64,000 nucleotides of DNA from Parietaria judaica (taxonomy: Eukaryota > Streptophyta > Magnoliopsida > Rosales > Urticaceae): NCBI GenBank assembly GCA_954871525.1, contig OX940866.1, positions 13,725,001 to 13,789,000 of the forward strand, given 5' to 3'. The notes under the pieces were generated by a model. It had not been told where the DNA came from, did no database searches, and saw only the letters and a list, made by a program, of their open reading frames with translations. Below are positions 45,691 through 57,119 of this stretch, piece after piece; positions within the stretch are counted from its first letter, which is position 1; each line of letters opens with the position of its first letter. Position numbers and translations under genes: made by a program.

Positions 45691-45692
45691 TA

Positions 45693-45700
45693 CCTAGAGA
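45693..45700. repeat. 8-bp hAT target-site duplication, right
   Basis: CCTAGAGA directly after GTGCACCTCTA; exact copy of 41220-41227. Confidence 0.92.
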
Positions 45701-45966
45701 TGATAAGGCAAAGAAGTGAAATTATTAAAATAAAAAAAATAAAAATAAAAACTTGGTTTTGTGTGTTTTAATTAATATGAGAGCAGCTGATGATGACTAG
45801 TTCGTGGGAAATGGAGGAATCCAACTTGATTGCCCAAATTATTTTCTTGAAGATTAATTAGAGATTAAATAAATAATATTAGGGACAGCTATTTGTTGCA
45901 TTATTCAAAAGTGAGCTTATAGAATTGGTCATTTATGACAGCTCTCTTTCAACGACTCTTATTACT

Positions 45967-45973
45967 ATAAAAC
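45967..45973 (+). promoter_or_regulatory. TATA box of the extensin gene
   Basis: TATAAAA in TTACTATAAAACCATGCAC, 130 bp upstream of the extensin ATG. This implies a leader of roughly 100 bases that is CT-rich (CTTCTTCTCCCTCCTCTTCTC). The hAT insertion ends about 270 bp upstream. Confidence 0.7.
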
Positions 45974-46102
45974 CATGCACACTTTCTAAGCCCTAATATC
46001 AAAACACTTCTTCTCCCTCCTCTTCTCTCCGCTCTTCCTTCTCTCCGGAGAAACAAACATCTTGGTCACATTGGCCGGGATCGAAGACCTCGCCGGAGAC
46101 CA

Positions 46103-49100
46103 ATGAGGAACTCCCGTGGCGGCCCCTCCAAGGGCCGTCTTTGGCCGCAAGCGGCTTTGTCGCTTGCGTTACTATTGGTTGCTGCCAATGTAGGCTCGAC
46201 CTCGGCTGACCCTTACCTATACAGCTCGCCTCCACCGCCTTACGTGTACAAGTCGCCGCCGCCGCCCTCGCTGTCTCCTCCACCGCCGTACGTTTACAAG
46301 TCTCCGCCTCCTCCTTTTCCTTCTCCCCCGCCGCCGTACGTGTACGACTCTCCACCACCGCCTAAGCACGTGGAGGACCCACCGTACGTGTACAAGTCTC
46401 CACCACCACCGTCGCCGTCTCCGCCCCCACCGTATGTGTACGACTCTCCACCACCGCCTAAGCACTTGGAGGACCCACCGTACGTGTACAAGTCTCCACC
46501 ACCACCCTCGCCATCTCCACCACCGCCGTACGTGTACAAATCTCCACCTCCTCCTTCGCCATCACCACCACCACCGTACGTGTACAAGTCTCCGCCACCA
46601 CCCTCGCCATCTCCACCACCACCATATGTGTACAAATCTCCACCACCGCCTAAGCACGTAGAGGACCCACCATATGTATACAAGTCTCCGCCACCACCCT
46701 CGCCCTCTCCGCCACCACCATATGTGTACAAATCTCCACCGCCTCCTTCGCCATCTCCACCACCACCATACGTGTACAAGTCCCCTCCACCACCTCCTCA
46801 CCACGAGGACCCACCTTACTACTACAAGTCTCCTCCGCCACCACCATCACCCAAGTATATCTACAAGTCACCACCACCGCCTACCCCGACATACGTCTAC
46901 AAGTCGCCACCACCACCATCTCCCAAATATGTCTACAACTCCCCACCCCCACCATCTCCTAAATACGTCTACAAGTCACCACCACCACCAGTCCACCACG
47001 AGGACCCACCTTACGTGTACAAGTCGCCACCACCACCATCTCCCAAATATGTGTACAACTCCCCACCCCCGCCATCTCCTAAATACGTCTACAAGTCACC
47101 ACCACCACCAGTCCACCACGAGGACCCACCTTACGTGTACAAGTCGCCACCACCACCATCTCCCAAATATGTCTACAACTCCCCACCCCCGCCATCTCCT
47201 AAATACGTCTACAAGTCACCACCACCACCAGTCCACCACGAGGACCCACCTTATTTGTACAAGTCGCCACCACCACCATCTCCCAAATATGTCTACAAGT
47301 CCCCACCGCCACCTACTCCGACTTACGTCTACAAGTCGCCGCCACCACCATCTCCTAAGTACGTCTACAAATCCCCACCACCACCTACCCCGACTTACGT
47401 TTACAAGTCTCCACCACCACCATCTCCTAAGTACGTCTACAAGCCACCACCACCTCCTTCCCCGAAATATGTGTACAAATCACCGCCGCCACCAGTTCAC
47501 CACGAAGACCCACCATACTACTACAAGTCTCCTCCACCACCGTCACCGTCACCACCTCATTACTACTACAAATCTCCTCCACCGCCGGTGAAGTCTCCCC
47601 CTGCACCAGTCTACTACTATAAGTCTCCACCACCACCGGTGAAGTCTCCTCCTCCGGTTTACTACTACAAGTCTCCCCCGCCACCAATGAAGTACCCCAC
47701 ACCGCCGTACCACCCACAGCCGCACCCGCACCCCCGTCCATTGGTGGTGAAGGTGGTCGGAAAGGTCTACTGCTACAGATGCTACTACTCGGAACATCCC
47801 GAGAAGTCTCACGCCAAGAAACACCTTGAAGGTAACTTTCAACCTTTAACAATTTTTTTTGTACTATTGCTTTTAATTTTTTTTAATTTTTTTTTTTTTG
47901 TATAATTCAATTTTACTCAATATTATTTTAGAGTTCACTAAAATTTATTTATCTTCACATAGTTTTAGACTCTTTTAGTTGAATTGTCGAATATATAGAT
48001 GTTTTAGAGAATTAATAAAGTTTAAATTACCCATATAAGGAACTCCTACAATAATCATATCAGGTAGGTGTCTATAAATTACCATTATAGTGCTTGTTTT
48101 CCCAATACATAGAACTTTAGGATTGTTGATTGAATCTTGAAAAGCAAATTCGTTAGGCAGTATGAGTATAGTCGCTCTTGGTTCTTTTTTAAGTCCTAAT
48201 TTTAAAATTTTTTTTTTCTGATTTTGTTCTAGAAAGACCATATAATATTTTTTAGAGAAAAATGACCATATACTATAAAAACGATACTTTAAGAGGGGGA
48301 ACAAAAGTCATTTAAATAAAATCTTTATAGTATAATTTTCAGACAACAAAGTTTTCTTTGGTTTTGACAAAAGAATAAGTCTCATCATTTAATTATCTAT
48401 TGATTAATATTTGATGCATGTGAAGTGGTGAACTTGTCTTCTAATAAAACTCAAATTAAATAAGAATACTTATGTAATATATTATATACATCATGTAGTC
48501 TATATCTCGATCACTAATTTTTTCTTTGAGAGTTTCCTATCAAACTTTTGCATATATAATATATGTATGCATATAATCATTTTAACTTATCAAATGATCT
48601 TGATATGATTGCACTAATGATGTCGAATTGAATAATTTATTTTACCACGTTAAGAAGTCAAGCTATCCTTTTTATTATAATTTAAAAATAAGGCAACAGT
48701 TTTATTTGCAAAAGAAAAAAAAATGGTGAAAGTTAATTAGTGATTTCAATCAATAATCATCAAGCGATTTTTATTTGATGATTATCAGTTCATTATTGTA
48801 TTAATCAATAATATTAATTAATAATGTTAATGTGGTGCAGGCGCTGTGGTTGAGGTGACTTGCAAGGCCGGCGACAAAGAAGTCAAGGCCTACGGAAAGA
48901 CCAAAGACAACGGCAAGTACAGTATCACCGTTGAAGGCTTCTACTACGCCAAATACGGTGGCAAGGCCTGCACGGCTAAGCTCCATGCCGCCCCTAAGGG
49001 CTCCTCCTGCTCTATCCCGACCGCTTATCACGGTGGTAACAAGGCTGCTGAACTCAAGGTGAAATCCAAAGACAAGTACGAGGTTGTGCTTCAAGCTAAG

Positions 49101-50648
49101 TCATTTGCCTATGGCTCAACGACTCTTTACGAGAAGTGTTACAAGTCTCCACCGCCACCCACTCACCACGAGCAACCACCATACTACTACAAGTCACCAC
49201 CCCCACCTGCTCCTACTTACGTTTACAAATCACCGCCTCCTCCGTCTCCCAAGTACATATATAAGTCACCGCCGCCACCGGCTCCAGTTTACCAATATAA
49301 GTCCCCACCTCCGCCATCACCGAAGTACGTCTATAAGTCACCACCACCACCAGTCCACCACGAGGACCCACCTTACGTCTACAAGTCCCCACCACCACCT
49401 GCCCCGACATACGTCTACAAGTCGCCACCACCACCATCTCCTAAATACGTCTACAAGTCCCCACCACCACCAACCCCGACATATGTCTACAAGTCGCCAC
49501 CACCTCCATCTCCTAAATACGTTTACAAGTCTCCACCACCACCTACTCCGACTTACGTGTACAAGTCACCACCGCCACCGTCCCCTAAATACGTCTACAA
49601 GTCTCCACCCCCACCTACCCCGACATACGTCTACAAGTCGCCACCACCACCATCTCCTAAGTACGTCTACAAGTCACCACCGCCTCCAGTCCACCACGAG
49701 GACCCACCTTACGTGTACAAGTCACCACCACCTCCATCTCCTAAATACGTCTACAAGTCACCACCACCACCGTCCCCTAAGTACGTATACAAATCTCCAC
49801 CACCACCGTCTCCTAAATACGTATACAAGTCCCCACCACCACCTACTCCAACATACGTTTACAAGTCTCCCCCACCTCCATCTCCTAAATACGTCTACAA
49901 GTCACCACCACCACCAGTTCACCACGAGGACCCACCTTACGTCTACCAGTCACCACCACCACCATCGCCTAAATACGTCTACAAGTCACCACCACCACCA
50001 TCTCCTAAATACGTCTACAAGTCTCCACCACCACCTACTCCGACATACGTGTACAAGTCACCACCGCCACCATCCCCTAAATACGTCTACAATTCTCCAC
50101 CCCCTCCTACCCCAACATACGTCTACAAGTCACCACCACCACCATCGCCTAAATACGTCTACAAGTCTCCACCGCCACCTACCCCAACGTACGTCTACAA
50201 ATCACCACCGCCTCCTTCACCGAAATATGAGTACAAATCACCACCCCCACCAGTTCATCACGAAGACCCACCATACTACTACAAGTCTCCACCCCCGCCG
50301 TCACCTTCTCCACCACCACCGTACATCTACAAGTCTCCCCCTCCACCATCGCCGTCTCCTCCTCCCCCATACCACTACAACTCACCTCCACCGCCCTCTC
50401 CCTCGCCACCACCACCTTACCACTACAGTTCTCCACCACCACCAAAACACGTCGAGGACCCACCATACTACTACAAGTCCCCGCCGCCACCCTCGCCATC
50501 GCCCCCACCTCCATACCACTACTCATCTCCACCACCGCCTTCCCCGTCTCCTCCCCCGCCGTACGTCTACAGCTCACCGCCACCTCCCGTGAAATCACCC
50601 CCACCAGTTTACATCTACGCGTCGCCGCCACCACCAACCATCTACTAA
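46103..50648 (+). CDS. Chimeric extensin with a central pollen Ole e 1 domain
   Basis: Exons 46103-47831 and 48841-50648 (GAAG|GTAACT...GTGCAG|GCGC, phases match) give 1178 residues. Residues 1-~36 are a signal peptide (LSLALLLVAANVGSTSA, cleavage likely before DPY). Two extensin domains (~37-545 and ~685-1178) consist of Ser-Pro4 blocks with YVYK/YYYK, VHHEDPPY and KHVEDPPY modules. In extensins, Ser-Pro4 is hydroxylated and arabinosylated, and YxY motifs form isodityrosine cross-links in the wall. Between them lies an Ole e 1-like domain (VVGKVYCYRCYY...EVTCKAGDKEVKAYG...ACTAKL...SSCSI...LYEKC), whose six cysteines suit three disulfides. The intron cuts inside this domain. A 120-bp unit is triplicated at 46921-47280. 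Gly-rich minus-strand frames opposite the repeats are shadows. Root-hair or pistil expression cannot be read from sequence. Confidence 0.93.
46921..47280 (+). repeat. 120-bp tandem triplication in extensin exon 1
   Basis: Three consecutive 120-bp units start at 46921, 47041 and 47161, each encoding 40 residues (SPKYVYNSPPPP...VHHEDPPY). They differ at only a few positions, e.g. GTC/GTG in the Tyr-Val-Tyr triplet and TTACGTG/TTATTTG. The lack of synonymous drift suggests recent expansion or homogenisation. Confidence 0.9.
47832..48840 (+). other. Intron of the extensin gene
   Basis: 1009 bp, GT-AG, AT-rich, with poly-T runs at the 5' end. I see no nested gene, RNA or transposon in it. It is unusually long next to the highly compact coding exons. 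Confidence 0.85.
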
Positions 50649-50810
50649 GCTTAAACGCTTGCGCCGCGTACCGACACAATTCATGTAAGTACAAGTACTA
50701 TCTCTTTTCATTTCAAGAAATATAAGAAAACTTTACCGTCTACTAAAACTAACTATATACATGTTTTGGGTTATAATCTACAGGTTTTAGTTTAAAAAGT
50801 GGAATAAAAC
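50649..50810 (+). other. Extensin 3' UTR with a probable intron
   Basis: After the TAA at 50646-50648, CAATTCAT|GTAAGTACAA (donor at 50685) and TTATAATCTACAG|GTTTTAG (acceptor ends 50783) define a 99-bp intron in the 3' UTR. GGAATAAAACG near 50802 is a possible poly(A) signal. The exact transcript end is not visible. Confidence 0.5.
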
Positions 50811-52487
50811 GAGTCCCCATCAGTGAACACCAAGTTTTCCATCCATGTAATAAGGGTCTGGCTCTGCCATGGGAGGGTCATGACTCGGTTACTTCAACTT
50901 CATTTGCGGCAGTGATTCAAATGCTTTTGTTATTCTCAAGTTTCAAGGCTGGGAAAAATAAAAAAGAGCACAAATATTAGAAGAAGTCAAGCTACAAGAT
51001 GGATGGATATTCCTTGGTCGTTGTGTCTTCGATTGATTTATTTGTTTAATTATCATAATATATATTTATCATTGTATAGAGCTAGAATGATGGCCCATGC
51101 TTTTGTTGAAGCTTTCCATGTGCATGCCTTCTACGCTCCAAGTTTGTTAGTAATAAAGCAACAAAGTTTTTTTCATTGTCTTTTTCAAGCGACCTCCTTT
51201 ATGGTACAAATTGGCAATAATTCTTCTACTATTACGACAAACAAAAACAAATAAAAAAATGTGTGAAATAAATGATGGCCTAGACATTAATGTAGTTTAC
51301 TATAACAATGAGCCCACTCATATTATTTCAATATCTAAGAGAAATAATAACATATCTTGTTCAAATAATTTCTGAAATTTGCATCTTGTCATAGTTTTTT
51401 GTCTAACTGGCTGTGATTGCTAAAATTTTGACCATGGTCACTTAACTAAAAAAAATTGAATTGCAAGACAGGTTTTTTTCCGTCAAAGTGAGCTAAAATA
51501 AAAATTTCGCCACGGCGGACATGCGAAGACTTTGTACGACGATTAAGAAGCAAATCATCGCGTAAACGCGTGTTTTCACTTAATTTAAATTATAACAATT
51601 CCTTTTTGTATTTCAATTATAAATTGATTGATAGGTTCATTTTTTCTTCCACTACTGCTCTTTGCGTCCTTTTCTTTTTGTCTTACTTATGGAAACTTCC
51701 TTACAGATTTAATTTTATAGTCATGCATATGCCAATAATGATGGCTTTTTCTAGTGACTATTTAAGGTATGTCAACATATAATAAAATAAACCCCATATA
51801 ATTTTACAAAAATATTGTAAATTCTAGTTCATGGTCGCATCTTAAAAGGAAATATTCGTCACATGCAACAAATATATTTTAGGCTAAGTTAGATCCTATC
51901 TGGAATGGAAATTTAGCTATTGGGAAACAGCTTAAACAGCATCAATGCATGAATAATATTTCAAAGTAAGTGGATTGTGGGACCCTTGTATTTCATTACT
52001 TGTTGCGATCCTTTTTTGTTGATTCGAGTTTGTGTGCTTGTCGAAGAATCCCAAGAAACAGATTTTACTAGCCTACAACACTTGAGAATGTGGTGATCCC
52101 AAAAGAATGCAAGTATCACCCGGCTCCGGACCAAGGACATGGGCGCAGAAGTGCTAGTGACGCTCTGTGTCATTCAAACTTCCAAAATTTTGCTCAAACA
52201 CAAGAGTTTAAAAAAAAAAAATTGTTCTTATCAATGTTTGTTCTTCACAAATATCGAGTACAGCTCGGTGATCATCAACCCGATTATGGCTTTAAAAAAC
52301 TACATTTTGTGTTTAACCGACCGGGACATGAACTTGAAAAGCATGAATAATTGGTATCGAGCCGAAAAAAGTTAAAAGCTAAGTACCAGGTCCTGATTTA
52401 TCTCATATAAAGAGTAAGAAAAACGTATTTATATCTTGAGTCTTGACAATTTTTAATAAACATAATATCTTCTTTATTCACTCTAAC
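50811..52487. other. Extensin downstream region, no gene
   Basis: Possible trailing UTR up to ~51160 (GTAATAAAGC), then AT-rich sequence. Short frames at 51003, 51570 and 52090 lack codon bias or domain features. Around 52130-52250, GTGACGC...TTCAAACTTCCAAAAT is echoed at 53408-53440. Confidence 0.4.
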
Positions 52488-52676
52488 TACTGTAGAATCT
52501 CGTTAAATTAATATTCGATAAATTAATAACATTGATAAAATAATATTTTTGTATGGTTCCAATTCTAATTAACATATTTAAATTATCTCTCAATAAATTA
52601 ATAACTTTAATGATATAGCAAAATTCTTTAGTACTAACATAACTAATTTACAGAGTGATTCTACTGTATTCTTTAA
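52488..52676. mobile_element. Complete small MITE (hAT-like)
   Basis: Starts TACTGTAGAATCTCGTTAAA and ends GAGTGATTCTACTGTA, terminal inverted repeats of about 13 bp. The interior repeats GATAAATTAATAAC-type words. The layout matches a MITE family common in eudicots; 25079-25215 is a truncated relative. No clear 8-bp duplication is seen. Confidence 0.65.
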
Positions 52677-52683
52677 TAATGAG

Positions 52684-53118
52684 ATAGGAACATTGAAAAT
52701 CTTAAAAGGGTCTACTGTTTTCTTTCATGTAATAAAATTTATTTATATACTCTAGTATGAATGATGCAATTTCAACTCTCGTGATTTAAAAGTTGAGTGA
52801 ACAAATTGGCAACAAATTAACAACTAATGAGAGTGGGTCCCACCTCAGAAAATTAGAGATCATGAGATATTCTAAGAAGGTATAATTAGGTCTATCAATC
52901 TGTTGTCCATTTGTTTAGGACTAAAATAAATATTAATGCACTTGATTATTGTCCCTTATACAAATGTCACCCTCAAATTCAATATATAGTAAACCTTATC
53001 CTAAAAAAATATTCAGCATCTTTGTCAATAAGTCAACATCAATAATTAGTTATTAATTTATTTTAGTTTTTATTTATTCTTAAGATTTTGGAAGGAATTT
53101 CATGTCAGGTATACACCT
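52684..53118. repeat. Diverged segmental duplication, copy 1
   Basis: Matches 55409-55878 through long shared stretches, including GAGAGTGGGTCCCACCTCAG, GAGATATTCTAAGAAGGTAT, ATTATTGTCCCTTATACAAA and TATTCAGCATCTTTGTCAAT, with small indels. Noncoding. Confidence 0.88.
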
Positions 53119-53455
53119 TGTTAACAAGTGCAATTTTTTGAGATATGTAAAAATTGAGCTTTATTGACAAAAGTTAAAGCTCATTAGTAAAAATCAAAAG
53201 CTCATAATTCATTGAACATTTGATGAGCTTCTAATAGTTTATCATTCATAACAGGGAAAAAAATGGTCAGTATCTGATTAATCTTTGGCTTTTGTTCAAA
53301 GTTACTAATAGTCTAATAGTATTCTATGTTAGGAATTCTCTAAATTGCATCTGTTGGATTTTGTTCATATATATATAACACTAAACTAACATATTGTAGA
53401 GCTTGTGTGACGCCTTTCAAACGTCCAAAATTCTTTTCGAACACAATATATTTCT

Positions 53456-53486
53456 TTGAAATATATATATATATATATATATATAT
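53456..53486. repeat. (TA)n microsatellite
   Basis: About 30 bp of TA repeats directly abutting the fold-back element that starts at 53495. Confidence 0.9.
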
Positions 53487-53494
53487 TATTATTA

Positions 53495-54490
53495 GGGTAA
53501 ACTGCGGCTAATGTACCCAATGTTTGATCGGCTGCGGATTATGTACCCAATGTTTATTTCAACGGCTAATGTACCCAAACTTGATTCCGTTAGATTTTTT
53601 CGTGTTTTCCGTCACTTGACCGTCGGCGAGTGATTCATCCTCTATATGTATACTTTTCGTATTTTTAACATAACTCACTCATTTTTTGTCCAATTTTTTT
53701 GCAAGACATACGGTTAGAAAGATAAGAGATAGATTTACAATTTTGGTGTTTTAAGTTTTGTAAAAAAAAGTTTTAAAAAAATACAAAATTTCAATTACAA
53801 CGTAAAATTGGACATTAGTTTAATGCAAAATATTTGTTTCGAGCAAATTTTAATATACTTAATGAATTTTTATGATGAAATATAAAACTACAAAATTGTA
53901 GATAAATATTTTATCTTTCTAACGGTAGTTTATTTATAAATTTTAGAGAAAAAATGAGTGAGTTATGCCCAAAATATGAAAGATGTGATGTGAAAAAATA
54001 TTTCGTATTTTTGGCATAACTTACTCAATTTTTGTCCAAAATTTATAAATAAACTACCGTTGGAAAGATAAAAGATTTATCTACAACATTTTGGTTTTAC
54101 GTTTTATCATAAAAAGTCATTAAGTATATTAAATTTACTCTAAACAAATATTTTGAATTACACTAATGTCCAGTTTTACGCTGTAATTGAAATTTCGTAT
54201 TTTTTTTAACTTTTTTTTTTTAACAAAACTTAAAAAACCAAAGTTGTAGATATATCTCTTATCTTTCTAACCGTAGGTCGTGAATAAAATATTGACAATA
54301 AATGAGAGAGTTATGTCAAAAATACAAAAACTGTACATATAGAGGAGGTATCACTTGTTGACAGTTAAGTGACAGAAAACACAAAAAAATCTAACGGAAT
54401 CAAGTTTGGGTACATTAACCGTCAAAAATAAACATTGAGTATATAATCCGTAACTGATCAGACATTGAGTACATTAAACGCAGTTTACCC
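53495..54490. mobile_element. Near-complete palindrome, ~1-kb fold-back element
   Basis: Starts GGGTAAACTGCGGCTAATGT and ends with the complement CGCAGTTTACCC. The two ~498-bp halves are largely complementary along their whole length, with the centre near 53995. Three GCGGCTAATGTACCC-type motifs lie near the left end (53506, 53536, 53562) and inverted near the right end. Flanks TTATTATTA and TTCTAATTA are at best a worn 9-bp duplication. No coding. A transcript across it would form a long hairpin. Confidence 0.82.
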
Positions 54491-54719
54491 TTCTAATTAT
54501 TGTTCATTCTTCACAGACGTTTAGTTTCGTTCTTCACAGACGTTTAGTGGATTCAAAGACTATTATTGAACTGCTCGAAATAATACTACGAGTTAAATAT
54601 TGGCCCTCGAACCCGGTACCTAGCTCTAATTTCTCCAATATAAAATAGCATAAGAAAAGTGTATTTATTATATTCGTGAGTCTTAATTTTAATATTAAAA
54701 AATTTCCAACAGAATATCT

Positions 54720-54955
54720 TAGGAATGAAAGCGAGACGGGTACCCGAATTTTTTGCCAAACCCTGATCCGAAATCCCCGTTTTTCAAAATCAAAACCTGC
54801 TCCGGATTTTAATGTTTTAAACCCAGATTTTCGAATGCGGTTTAAACTAGGAATTAAAACCCATATTCGGATTAATTAATAAAAAGTAAAAAATAAAATA
54901 AGAAAAACTTTATTTGTTTTAATAGAAAAATAGTTTTTAAGGCTAAATCTTTTAC

Positions 54956-55002
<47 letters not shown>

Positions 55003-55313
55003 TAATAGTTACAAAAATATGAAAAATAGCAGAAGAATATTAAAAGGTATAAAGAAGAAAAGAGTCCAATAAAAAAAAAAGACAAAGAGAAAAGTACTAA
55101 AAAAATAAAATAAAAATAAATCGGGTTTGAGTAACCTATAATCTAGGTTCTGGGTTTTTTAACCCCGGAATTTGGAACTGGTTTTAATCTAGATGTGTTT
55201 TTTTTTTTTTTTAAGTTATGGTTTACCCAATTTAGTACGGTTAAGGTTTTTTTAAGCGACTCCGGTCCGGATGCGATTCAAAACCCCTATTTCCGGGTTT
55301 TTTTACACCCCTA
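54720..55313. mobile_element. hAT-type MITE, 594 bp
   Basis: Ends TAGGAATGAAA and TTTACACCCCTA (complement TAGGGGTGTAAA) form a short inverted repeat. Flanks GAATATCT (54712-54719) and GAATATCC (55314-55321) are an 8-bp duplication with one mismatch. The interior has repeated AAACCC/CCGGATTTT words and a long (TA)n tract at 54959-55004. A 67-residue frame at 54676 is not a gene. Confidence 0.65.
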
Positions 55314-55408
55314 GAATATCCTACTTCACAAGAATTTTTCTTATTCAATTTAACTATTCAGATCAATGCATATTGTTTGATACCTAATTACTTATTATGA
55401 AACTAACT

Positions 55409-55878
55409 GATATGAAAATCATAAAAGGGTCTACTGTTTTCTTTCGTGTATAAAATTTGGTTTCTTTAAGAAATAAATGAATAAATACAATAAAGTTGAA
55501 AGTTTAACAATTGATTTATATACTCTATCTAAAGTATGAATGGTGCAATTTTAACTCTTGTGATCAAATTGGTAACAAATTAACAACTAGTGAGAGTGGG
55601 TCCCACCTCAGAAAATTAGAGATTATGAGATATTCTAAGAAGGTATAGCTCTATAAATCTTTTGTCCATTAATTTGTTTTGGTCTAAATAAATATTGCAC
55701 ATGATTATTGTCCCTTATACAAATGTCACCCTCATTTCAATGTACAGTAACCTTATCCTTATAAAAAAATATTCAGCATCTTTGTCAATATATCAACATC
55801 AATAATTGGTTATTAATTTATTTTAATTTTTTATTTACTCTTAAGATTTTAGAAGGAAATCAAGTCAGTTATACACCT
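55409..55878. repeat. Diverged segmental duplication, copy 2
   Basis: Direct-orientation partner of 52684-53118, with the same ordered landmarks. An insertion relative to copy 1 lies near 55450-55510. The fold-back element and the hAT MITE separate the two copies. Confidence 0.88.
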
Positions 55879-56111
55879 AATTGGCTTTATTATATTGATG
55901 GGAGCTGGTTAGCTCATCACAGCTGTAAAGTTTTCACCTAATTATTCTTATTATAGTGTTTAAATTAGCATACAATTTTTTTCTTCTTTTACTATAATTG
56001 TTTTTCCATTATCTAAAATATCACAATAAATACAAACATTATCGACAAATTTCACAAAAGTCATATCTCAGAACGGAAGAGAGCCACTAGTAATTTCCAT
56101 GACAATTGAAG

Positions 56112-56117
<6 letters not shown>

Positions 56118-56164
<47 letters not shown>
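56118..56164. repeat. 47-base poly-A tract
   Basis: Uninterrupted A47 after TTTGTT. It could be the tail of a retroposed sequence, but I find no matching source transcript upstream and no flanking duplication. Confidence 0.9.
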
Positions 56165-56166
<2 letters not shown>

Positions 56167-56911
56167 TAGTCATTTTCATAGACGAATATATTGCTAGAGA
56201 TATGATATATTTGTAAGACATGATTTATACAATATATATTCACAATACAATAACAAGTGATACTATAGAACAAAATTAAAATTAAATATATTCACATAAT
56301 AATATAAGCATTAAACTAAAAAAGAACAAAATTCGGGGAAGACAAAAAAAAGACAAAAAGACAAAATATAAAAGTTCAAACTACCAAAATTAAATATTAA
56401 ATTTCTTCTAAAAATGATCCGAAGTCGGTACCAAAACCGGAGATCGTATACAAAATTTTCTACCCTATGTTAAAATATGACTAAATTTGCAATTATATCT
56501 TCAAGTTCGATCAAATATTAATAATAAATTAACCAAGTAGCAGCCGTATATAGCAAACAAAATATGATGACGTTTATTAATATACGTTATGTATCAATTA
56601 ATTGTGAAGGAAAGTTTTGATTTGAATGCTCAATAGTTATTGAAATCATGGACTGTTAGCCCCATATATATATATACATATATCATATCAGCATATGCCT
56701 ATTTCTCCGACATAGACAAATCAAATCACCACAAAGTATAGAATATATCATTAACAAGGGACCAAATAAATCTATAATTTCATAACGTTTTTTTTAAGAT
56801 AAAGAAATCGTTAACATAGTTATATACAAGATAAGACGTCCTAATTATTCTAGCAAATACGAAGAATCACGTGTATTTTCTCGTCGAGGTTTACCAGAAT
56901 TAAGAGTTCAG

Positions 56912-56973
56912 TCTATTATGAGTTTTTTTTTTTTTTATCTATAAGAAATAAAAAAAAAAAAACTCATAATAGA
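56912..56973. repeat. Small A/T-cored hairpin
   Basis: TCTATTATGAG plus a T run, then about 10 bases, then an A run plus CTCATAATAGA: an inverted repeat of about 24 bp per arm. Confidence 0.7.
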
Positions 56974-57119
56974 TAGTGGTAGATAATTAGAAATAGATCA
57001 TATAACATTATAATTATTGTTTTCGCTGAAACTTTGTTTTTAATAATCGATGTGGAATAACAAAAATCCGTCTATAATAAAATACCGGATTTTCTTATAT
57101 TCAAAACTACTTGAAGAAA

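Larger units (their letters stand above)
41228..45692 (-). mobile_element. Structurally complete hAT transposon, 4465 bp
   Basis: Terminal inverted repeats TAGAGCTGCACACCGTT and (right end, complement) TAGAGGTGCACACCTTT, flanked by the exact 8-bp duplication CCTAGAGA. Both ends carry dense TCGCGA/GTCGCGAC words. Inside is a two-exon hAT transposase on the minus strand with no visible disabling mutation and its own TATA box. Ends, duplication and gene are all intact, so this is a good candidate for an autonomous element. It sits about 270 bp upstream of the extensin TATA box. Confidence 0.95.
55879..57119. other. AT-rich gene-free DNA
   Basis: Holds the 47-base A run and a small hairpin listed separately; otherwise no recognisable gene or element. 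Confidence 0.4.

Noticed and set aside
46217..46877. Long Gly- or Arg-rich open frames on the minus strand (and a His/Thr-rich plus frame) across the extensin repeats
   Set aside because: They are mirror images of the CCA/CCT-rich repeat; the + strand frame has a signal peptide, splice-compatible exons and known motifs.
49084..50592. 502-residue His/Thr-rich plus-strand frame in extensin exon 2
   Set aside because: Shifted reading of the Ser-Pro4 repeats; the composition is wholly explained by the repeat unit.
56118..56164. Poly-A tract as evidence for a processed pseudogene
   Set aside because: No coding remnant upstream and no flanking duplication; a simple homopolymer expansion is as likely.
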